A stretch of DNA of 64,000 bases from contig JAUCBJ010008257.1 in assembly GCA_032718475.1 (NCBI GenBank), positions 1 through 64,000 on the forward strand, given 5' to 3'. Made by a program: the position numbers and the translations under genes. The stretch's first letter is position 1, and each line of letters begins with the position of its first letter. The notes under the pieces are model-generated. The model had not been told where the DNA came from and ran no database searches. It saw nothing but the letters and a program-made list of their open reading frames with translations. The stretch is from Nemertoderma westbladi. Lineage: Eukaryota > Xenacoelomorpha > Nemertodermatida > Nemertodermatidae. Shown here in pieces: positions 57,201 through 64,000 of this stretch.

Positions 57201-57401
57201 ATACCGGTATTCTGTGATAAACCTAGTCTGTAATAATAGTTATATATACTATAAGCATACCGGTATTCTAATATATTATATATATCACGCTACACTAAGT
57301 AGCAGTACCGGTAATTAATTACTAGGCTATCAGTTAATACTGAGTTACTAGACTTGCTCAGACTGTAATACAGCAGTAGACATTCAACTGTACACATAAG
57401 C
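54243..57401 (+). mobile_element. BEL/Pao 5' LTR plus leader (right copy)
   Basis: Homologous and inverted to 4913-7970, including the block at 54637-54831 (same translated frame as 7485-7679) and the 288-bp duplication at about 55600-56080. A TGTTGG at 54243, followed by a TATATA, is a plausible LTR start, but the left copy diverges here. There is no matching 3' LTR downstream within the window. Confidence 0.6.
55600..56080 (+). repeat. 288-bp-class tandem duplication in BEL leader (right copy)
   Basis: CGGAGTCTGCATGTCCTGTA occurs twice (about 55699 and 55986), equivalent to the left copy's duplication. Confidence 0.75.
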
Positions 57402-58793
57402 ATGTCTGACGCAAGACATAACCTATCAGACAGTCTACTAGATACAACCGAGAGCGAAGTGACGGCAGAGAAGCCGCATAAGAGGGATGCCATTGACATC
57501 TACCTGTCAGACTATCAGCGTTTCGTAGGTGATGAAGAGTTGCGGAGAAGACTAGATGGGCTTAGCCCTAATAGTGAAGGAGCCCAGCGTGTGTTGGATG
57601 CAATTGATGTGGATAGGTTAGCGGCGAACCAAGCTAAATTCGATGAACAACTCCGCATCGCTAGAGACCAAGAAGAACAATTAAAGAAAAAACGTATAGA
57701 AGATAGAAAGGCAGCGGCAGTGGCAGCAGCAGTGGCAGAGGCAGAAGCGGAAAGAAAGGCGGCAGCAGCAGTGGCAGAGGCAGAGGCAGAAGCGGAAAGA
57801 AAGGCGGCAGCAGCAGTGGCAGAGGCGGAAAGAAAGGCAGCAGTGGCAGAGGCCGAAGCGGAAAGGAAAGCGGCAGCAGCAGTGGCAGCGGCAGAAGCCG
57901 AAAGAAAAACAGCAGAGGCAGTGGCAGAAGCAGAACGGAGGGCATCTGAAGAGGCAACCCAACTAGAGTTGGAAAATCTTCAAGAGAGGCAAGACAACTT
58001 CAATAAACAGTTAACAGCTAGTAATATGCAGATGATGAGTCGATCTACTCCCAAAAGACAGGGGTATACATCATCTGAAGAAGGCGATACCACCGATACT
58101 GAAGGCAAAGGAAATAGATCTCGTCTAAGTAGACGTAAAAGAACATTCCACCGTCAGAAATTGCCTGATTTGCCTCCAGCTGTTAGAAGGCAACTCAATA
58201 ACACCAACTTAGGTAGTACAGAGCCCACAGACCAAATAATTAAAATAGAAAGACTCCCTACTATAGTAGATGAGCCTGAAATAATTAGGCCTGTTCTTGA
58301 AATCACCCCTTCGGTGATAGACACACCTGTGCTCCCTGAAACTACCTCTAAATTCCCTCTGCATAGCACTAAGCTACCTGTGCCCCGTAGAACTGCCCAG
58401 GAGACAGTTCAGGTCCTGGACCCCGAGCGAAATATTCCAAATTTGTCGCCCGTTGTCCCTCGTCTGCCCGCTACGACGTTGGCGGATCCCGTTTCGGCGG
58501 TTGATTGGGTAGACGAGAGACGGCGGGGGATGGATATCCTGCTCGGGCAGATGCAGGAGACTGTCCAGCAATTCAAGGGCACAGTAAGGAAAAGTAGGCT
58601 AGAGTTGCAAGAAGTGCAGCAAAGTATCGCGCTTGAACGCGATAAATTAGTAAAGAGACGACGCCGTGGATCTGAACCTCCCCACCGCGAGTGGATCCTT
58701 CATGAAGATCAGAGAGAGCGATTGGAGCTCTGGAACATCAGACGTCTCGCAGGGATTCTCACCTCTCCTGCAGGGAGCGACGGACCACTATAG
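57402..58793 (+). CDS. BEL/Pao Gag-like protein, internally deleted copy
   Basis: 463 residues. The N-terminus (MSDARHNLSDSLLD) matches the left copy, then jumps directly to EVTAEKPHKRDAIDIYLSDY, so about 290 codons present in the left copy are missing in frame. An Ala/Glu/Arg-rich coiled coil follows at about residues 100-185 with several shared 9-15 residue repeats (AVAEAEAERKAAA), then the conserved Ser/Pro-rich region up to SIALERDKLV. After that the match ends and an unrelated basic/acidic tail runs to a TAG-type stop. The zinc knuckle, protease and all of pol are missing. It is a deletion derivative that keeps an open frame; whether it is expressed is unknown. Confidence 0.8.
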   Translation: MSDARHNLSDSLLDTTESEVTAEKPHKRDAIDIYLSDYQRFVGDEELRRRLDGLSPNSEGAQRVLDAIDVDRLAANQAKFDEQLRIARDQEEQLKKKRIEDRKAAAVAAAVAEAEAERKAAAAVAEAEAEAERKAAAAVAEAERKAAVAEAEAERKAAAAVAAAEAERKTAEAVAEAERRASEEATQLELENLQERQDNFNKQLTASNMQMMSRSTPKRQGYTSSEEGDTTDTEGKGNRSRLSRRKRTFHRQKLPDLPPAVRRQLNNTNLGSTEPTDQIIKIERLPTIVDEPEIIRPVLEITPSVIDTPVLPETTSKFPLHSTKLPVPRRTAQETVQVLDPERNIPNLSPVVPRLPATTLADPVSAVDWVDERRRGMDILLGQMQETVQQFKGTVRKSRLELQEVQQSIALERDKLVKRRRRGSEPPHREWILHEDQRERLELWNIRRLAGILTSPAGSDGPL

Positions 58794-60700
58794 CTCCTGG
58801 AATCTGCTTTGTAAGGCCGTCGTGTACTTAGAGCGATGTTTCTATCGTCACTATTCCAGGACGAAGAGGAAACCTGGAATTGTATTCGGGATGCAGCGAC
58901 TCAATCACCCAGTCGGTCGTTTGTGTTTACCGGAAGGGAATGGAGGACTCTCCGGAAACTGTGGAAGGCAAGATTCTCTTCCCACGACCACCTCCCTAAT
59001 CCTTCAAACATCTAGGGACTCCATAACGTAACAACATATGGAGTGGGTGTGTGACTCTATTATTTTATATTATTTTATTATTTTTATATTTCTGTATGGA
59101 TTACTATGTAATTTTATTATAATCGTTTTCTTTAATTTTATTCAGTAGAATGTTATTTTAGCGATTATTTTGTAGAATAGTGCAATATATTCGTGTTTAT
59201 TACGTACGTAATTACTTATATTATATTTAGTGAGACGGCGAAGAAATAAGTATTTTTCTCTTTCCTTACTGTCCGTATTATATTATAAATACGTAACTAC
59301 AGTAAGATGAAATGTCCGTACTTATTAAAGTACAATAAAGCCACTACTATATTTAAGTATTATTGGTAGGCAGAGTATTAGGAATGCAAAGTTCAGATCC
59401 TCGTGTCTCGGCTAAACCAAGCTCTGGGTAGACCTTGGAAACGACTTGCCTCTTCACACTGACATTGCTTCGTACAATATTGCTCTCATACCGTATATTA
59501 AATAATACATATAGTAGCGTGATGTCCCTTTAACAGTAGCGTATAACGCAAAATAAATCTGTTAAACCCTTTGACCATCTGTAATTCTAGTCGATTAAGA
59601 TATCGTGGCACCCACCGATATACTTGAAAGACAAATTATAGAATCAGTGGTTAACGTCCCCAGACAAGTTCTGGAATAAATCGGTGCCCATCTCAAATAT
59701 TAATTAGTTAATATTTACAAATCAAATAAGTCAAAATCTGTAAATTTCAGATCCTTCAACAATTCTAGTCAATTAAGATATCGTAGCATTTACCGATATT
59801 CTTAAAGAGACAATTTTCTTAGAATTAAGGATCTTGTGTCCCTAGACAAGTTCTAGAATCAAAATATGTCCATTTAATTATCAAATAATAAAATTTCAGG
59901 GAATAAATTTAAATTCATGTCTTTTAATGAATTTAATAAATTGCCATTTTACGCAATTTATAACATTCCCAAAATTCCATTAATTAATAGATCAAGGGAG
60001 CGGAGATTTATATTATCATGCGTATGAGTGTGTGAAAGTCTCCCAAACATAGTCAATAGCCGATAAAATTCATAAAGTCATGTATAAAACAGAACATTGA
60101 CTATTAAAGAATACTATTAAATAACATCCCAGATCTGTATGCATTGGAATTACTCTAATTCTACCGCTAGCTTTGCATAATGTCACCATAGCAACAACCA
60201 CGCTAGAATTAGAATTGAGTTAAAAGAACAATAGAAAGCTTGTCCCATTAAATAGCATAAGGAATAAATAGCGCACTACTAGTATCCAAAGATACATAAT
60301 AATACAGTGACATTCTGGAAGGCATTGACTAACGGACTAATGGCCCGAATGTGTGTAATTTGTGACAAGTTGTGTGTGTGGTATTTGTGAGTTTATAGGT
60401 GTTGGCAAATATACCAAAGGGCTAACTTTGCAAGCTCTTTTTCCGCTATTGTGCTAACTTTTCCAAAGTGCTAACTCAAAGTGCTAACTCGTGGTCCTTG
60501 CAATCTGAAACTTTGTCAAAACGTTTTTTAGACCATTTCCCACAAGTTAGCGTTTTACCACTTTTGCAGTCCAGTGTGTCATGTGTATAAAAAACTTGGC
60601 CCCCCTTAGCGGCATTATGGGAATTGGTACTTTTCAAACACACTTAAACACTCAAGAGTATGGAATGGCCATAATGCTAACTTACAAACACACTTCTTAC
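58794..60700. other. 3' flank of the BEL derivative; AT-rich repeats
   Basis: The sequence from 58650 to about 59040 may be the 3' end of the deleted element, but no LTR matching the 5' side was found. At 59578-59880 two units about 180 bp apart share AATTCTAGTCRATTAAGATA and CCCNAGACAAGTTCT. From 60410 to 60790 GTGCTAACT recurs many times. No gene. Confidence 0.4.
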
Positions 60701-60701
60701 A

Positions 60702-62460
60702 CTTACATTCCATTTGTACCAACTACCAAGTGCTAAATGATTATAAGACCGCAAATACCCTAATACGCTAACTCGCTGAATGTTAATTGCGAATACCCCT
60801 CCGTTTCGCGAATAGCCAATTGCACACGTAATTACCTAATAATAAAAGCGTTTTGCACAAACTGCGGGAGCGCTAAAGTCTTAACTTATTACTTTTAGAT
60901 AGTCTTTGAAAGTACTCTATACAAAGTCCTAACCCGATAACTGTGTATTGTCATGGAAACGTAATGGTTTCTTACCTGGACATCCATACAATGTATTTCA
61001 ATTTATTGCACAGGCGACATATTATTATGTAGTGAGTGATTGCCGTGAAATGGAAAACCTAGATATATTGACAATCGTTATTTCAAAATTCATCCGGTCT
61101 AATTGTTGAGATACCCCAAATTGAGGTTCTAAATTTGTGAAAATATTAGTGAAACAATTTTATGGTTAAAGAGAAAACTCTATTTGTTTTTATGTAGAGT
61201 AATGCGTAATTTTATTCCACAAAGTTGCCTTTTCTTTTATAGCAGTTAAATTGCAATAATTAATGCATTATAGGCGTACCTAAACGTGCGCTATTTTTAT
61301 GAAAATTAATAACTTGTTACATTATGTCAACTTCTCGATGTCGTGATATCCTCGTAACGCAGCTAAGTAATAATCACTAACTTAGTAACAATAAACTTCT
61401 ATAACAAATATTGATAGTATTTCCCATTACTGATAACCATTGATTGTAGGCGAAGTGTAAGTTTAGTTGATGTACCAACTGCAATTAATTGCATAAAAAG
61501 GATATGAATTTTATGAATATTCCTAAACATTACAATATTAACGCTAATAATTAAGCATTCAGAACGCCCTTAAATTGACATAATTTAACAAAATGGCACC
61601 ATTTTCTTAAAAGGGCACTGTCAACGTTTATGAATGAATGACCCTTGTATATTTATGGAAACATCCCTCGCCACCCTCACTCGGTACATAAATACTGCTT
61701 ATGTGAAACCTTTCACACAATCATGTAAAATAGTTATAGTTTCACTTTTATAAATTTACAATATTTGCAGGAAAAAATAATACAATTCAATCATTATTCG
61801 TGTAACATCAGTTATAAATCGGTAAAATATGAAAGTTCCTTTACATAAATCATTACGTCGGTATTTCTGACTTTTATTGTCTGCTATATTTTAATTTTTT
61901 TTACCTATTATAAATAATTGTTTTTACTTTCTCTCGTGTTATTTTAATTTTCGTTGGTTAGTCAATCACACTTATATTCAATTTGTACTAAGTGCTAAAT
62001 GATTGTAAGACCGAAAATACCCTAATACGCTAACTCGCCGAATGTTGATTGCAAATACCCGGCTCCGTTTCGCAAATAACCAATTTCACATTGAACACTT
62101 AAAAATAAAACCGTTTGCATAAACTCCGGGAGCGCTAAAGTCCTAACTTATACTTTCTTTTGAAAGTACTTTATACAAAGTCCTAACCCGATAATTTTGT
62201 ATTGTCATGGAAACCTAATGGTTTCTTACCTGGACATTGACAACTAGTCTAATGAAACATAGGCAAACCGAAATTTATTCCCAGACTGAAACGAATAAGA
62301 ATGGTGAAATGGAAAACTTACACATAGATAAAATATCGTAATTAGAATATTTCCTCGTTTCGTCTATTGTTGAGATATAATAAAATACATAAAACACAAA
62401 TTCAAACTGTGGCAAATTTAATTTGGGTTGTAAATTGGTGAAATTAGTTAGTGAAACAAT
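60702..62460. repeat. Two ~460-bp diverged direct repeats about 1.27 kb apart
   Basis: 60702-61170 and 61968-62460 share, in order, AAGTGCTAAATGAT, CCCTAATACGCTAACTCG, GGGAGCGCTAAAGTC, CAAAGTCCTAACCCGATAA, TTGTCATGGAAAC, TAATGGTTTCTTACCTGGAC and GTGAAATGGAAAAC. They could be old LTRs of a small element or two copies of one interspersed repeat. The 800 bp between them has no coding capacity. Confidence 0.7.
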
Positions 62461-62640
62461 AAATATAATATGCGTCAGATTAATAATTGACAATTGTTAA
62501 AATTCAAAACAATTAAAATTCACTATAATGATAGTGTTGCGATATATGGCGTTGTGTACTAGAACAACCCATTATACAGTATAGAGTAATTTAGATAAGC
62601 CATTAAGTGCATTGATAAGTGCATTGATGAAGCCAGATTG

Positions 62641-63165
62641 TTTAAATATAAAATCGGATTTAAATAAAAAAATCTGATTTAAATAAGAAAAAAGTGATTT
62701 AAATGGGTGACTACAAAACAAAGACCAAAGACCTAAATAATAAAGACCTACGTAATCTTGAAACATGTGTTAACTTTCGTTTATTGTTTTGGTTCTCCCA
62801 ACAAGCCTCTGTAACATGCTCCTTTACTAGACCTGTTCCATTAAATGGCAATGTAACCTAACGCTCTTTGACACCTGTACAAAACAAAGAGGTAAAGTCG
62901 CGTTACGTCCTAAAGGGGATTAGGTCCCATTGCCATATAGCGTTAGGTCCCATTGCCATTTACAGGAGCAGGTTAGTAAAGGAGCAGGTTACAGAGGCGT
63001 GTTTGGGGAACCAAAACAAAAAACGAAAGTTAACACATGTGTTTCATACAGGTCTTTGTTATTTGGGTCTTTGCTTTTTAGTCACCCGATTTAAATGAAA
63101 AAAAATCTGATTTAAATCAAATAAATCTGATTTAAACAAAAAAAAATCTGATTTTTTTTATTTAA
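62641..63165. mobile_element. ~525-bp nearly complete palindrome carrying the dispersed core on both arms
   Basis: The arms mirror about 62901. The outer part is GATTTAAAT-rich with GTGACTAC/TAGTCAC. Then come AAAGACC blocks, ACATGTGTTAACTTTCGTTT, TGTTTTGGTT, TCTGTAAC and CTCCTTTACTA. The inner part has AATGGCAATGTAACCTAACGCT mirrored as AGCGTTAGGTCCCATTGCC. Each arm contains the dispersed motif (ACCAAAACAATAAACGAAAG type). Confidence 0.85.
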
Positions 63166-63172
63166 AAAAAAA

Positions 63173-64000
63173 TTTGCTATATCATCCGCTTCTTCAAGGC
63201 CAGTGTCCTTTAAGATGCGTCTCAAGAAAGTCATGGTCTGTCCACCATGCTTATTCAGTCCATGAGGCTGCCAAAGTAAAGTTTATGCACTGGCTGGTCC
63301 TCACGGTGAAAGCAATGTCCTGCAAAGCGGAGGCAATTTTGTTCTAGTATCAAGCCTGGGGGAACCAATGAGACACCTCCAATGTTATATAGTGTCTGGT
63401 TGGAGATGTGTGCATTGTACTTGACACAATGTACCCGGCGTAGCATTCTTGTGAATGTGCCATCCAGAGATTTGGTGTCCTCAGCAGTTAGAGCCCAACA
63501 TGGACTCCCATAGAGAGGTGCTGGAACTACTGCTGCTCTAAATAATCGGACCTTAAGTTTCCGATTAATTCTCGGTGACTTCCACATCCTGCAAAGCATA
63601 TTCAAGGCTGCCCATGCCTTTCCCTTACGTATTCGAAGGACCTCATCTGACTTCTGGATCCATGATCCCAGGTAACAGAAGTCGTCCACATGCTCATGCA
63701 TACCATCCTTTGAGCTTATGCTCATCCGATCAGAGACTTGCTGAGGTCTTTCAAAGTTAACTGTCAAAAGTTTAGTCTTTCTCGAGTTAATAAAAAGACC
63801 AACACTAGAAGCAGCATGTTCTAATGAGCTGAGGAGCCGTTGGGCTCCCTCTAGTGATTCTGAGAGTACTCCTAAGTTATCAGCAAAGTCTAGATCAGTT
63901 AGGTACTTGGCAGGATTTCCTCGACTTCTGGAGCCAGTAGGTGGACTTATCAACACCCAATCATCATTATGATGATCTAAGGACGTGCGTAGAACATAGT
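63173..64000 (-). pseudogene. LINE reverse-transcriptase fragment running off the window
   Basis: Same family as 41485-42960. From 64000 leftward it has an RT motif C region reading LTDLDFADNLGVL, where the second catalytic Asp of FADD is Asn, then the thumb and C-terminal domain (SGSWIQKSDEVLR, PCWALTAEDTKSLDGTF, RFAGHCFHREDQPVH). A small deletion near 63280 shifts the frame and ends the open part at 63255. Homology stops at LAN near 63173, where a T/A-rich tract begins, so the normal 3' end is missing. The upstream part lies beyond the window. Confidence 0.85.

Noticed and set aside
60702-62460. 3' LTR of the right BEL copy
   Set aside because: Neither repeat matches the BEL 5' region at 54243-57401, so they are not its LTR.

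Overview
The window is animal nuclear DNA. Evidence for this is spliceosomal introns in the mitochondrial ribosomal protein gene MRPS2, a cytosolic-type phenylalanyl-tRNA synthetase alpha chain, a C6orf120/UPF0669 homologue, and animal-type transposons (BEL/Pao, a CsRn1-like Ty3/Gypsy element, an L2/CR1-like LINE and a hAT element with an 8-bp target duplication). The short palindromes GTAGGCCTAC and ACCGGT recur throughout, and there are about ten C or G runs. I infer a repeat-rich, probably marine, invertebrate; the species cannot be named from the sequence.

Layout. 1-8.0 kb: the 5' half of a BEL/Pao retrotransposon on the minus strand, with one open gag-pol frame from 4912 off the left edge. 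8-10.9 kb: a LINE scrap and a tRNA-derived SINE. 10.9-13.6 kb: MRPS2 in four exons. 14.9-16.2 kb: an intronless SLC35G-type transporter. 18.9-19.6 kb (minus): a two-membrane-segment protein resembling the BK-channel beta/TipE family. 24.0-24.6 kb: C6orf120 homologue. 25.4-27.8 kb: a non-autonomous hAT element carrying a nested Harbinger-like MITE. 28.6-29.9 kb: an L2/CR1-type LINE fragment. 30.1-37.7 kb: a 45/51-bp minisatellite split by a recent 5,094-bp CsRn1-type Gypsy element. 37.7-39 kb: foldback and tandem repeats. 39.2-40.7 kb (minus): intronless FARSA. 41.5-43 kb: a broken LINE. 43.7-44.4 kb: a second minisatellite. 45.7-51.0 kb: a probable 5.26-kb DNA transposon with matching 11-bp ends, ACGTT-rich arms, a 34-bp minisatellite and a spliced gene resembling transposon-borne DUF4806-type proteins. 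51-54 kb: MITEs and degenerate repeats. 54.2-58.8 kb: a second, internally deleted BEL/Pao copy on the plus strand, inverted relative to the first. 59-64 kb: repeats, a long palindromic element and another LINE fragment.

The five host genes are unrelated housekeeping or membrane genes and form no operon or pathway. Most of the remaining sequence is mobile or repetitive DNA. The best candidates for something undescribed are the 45.7-51.0 kb transposon-like unit, the dispersed motif built around AACCAAAACAATAAAC, and the hydrophobic segment inside the Gypsy polyprotein.
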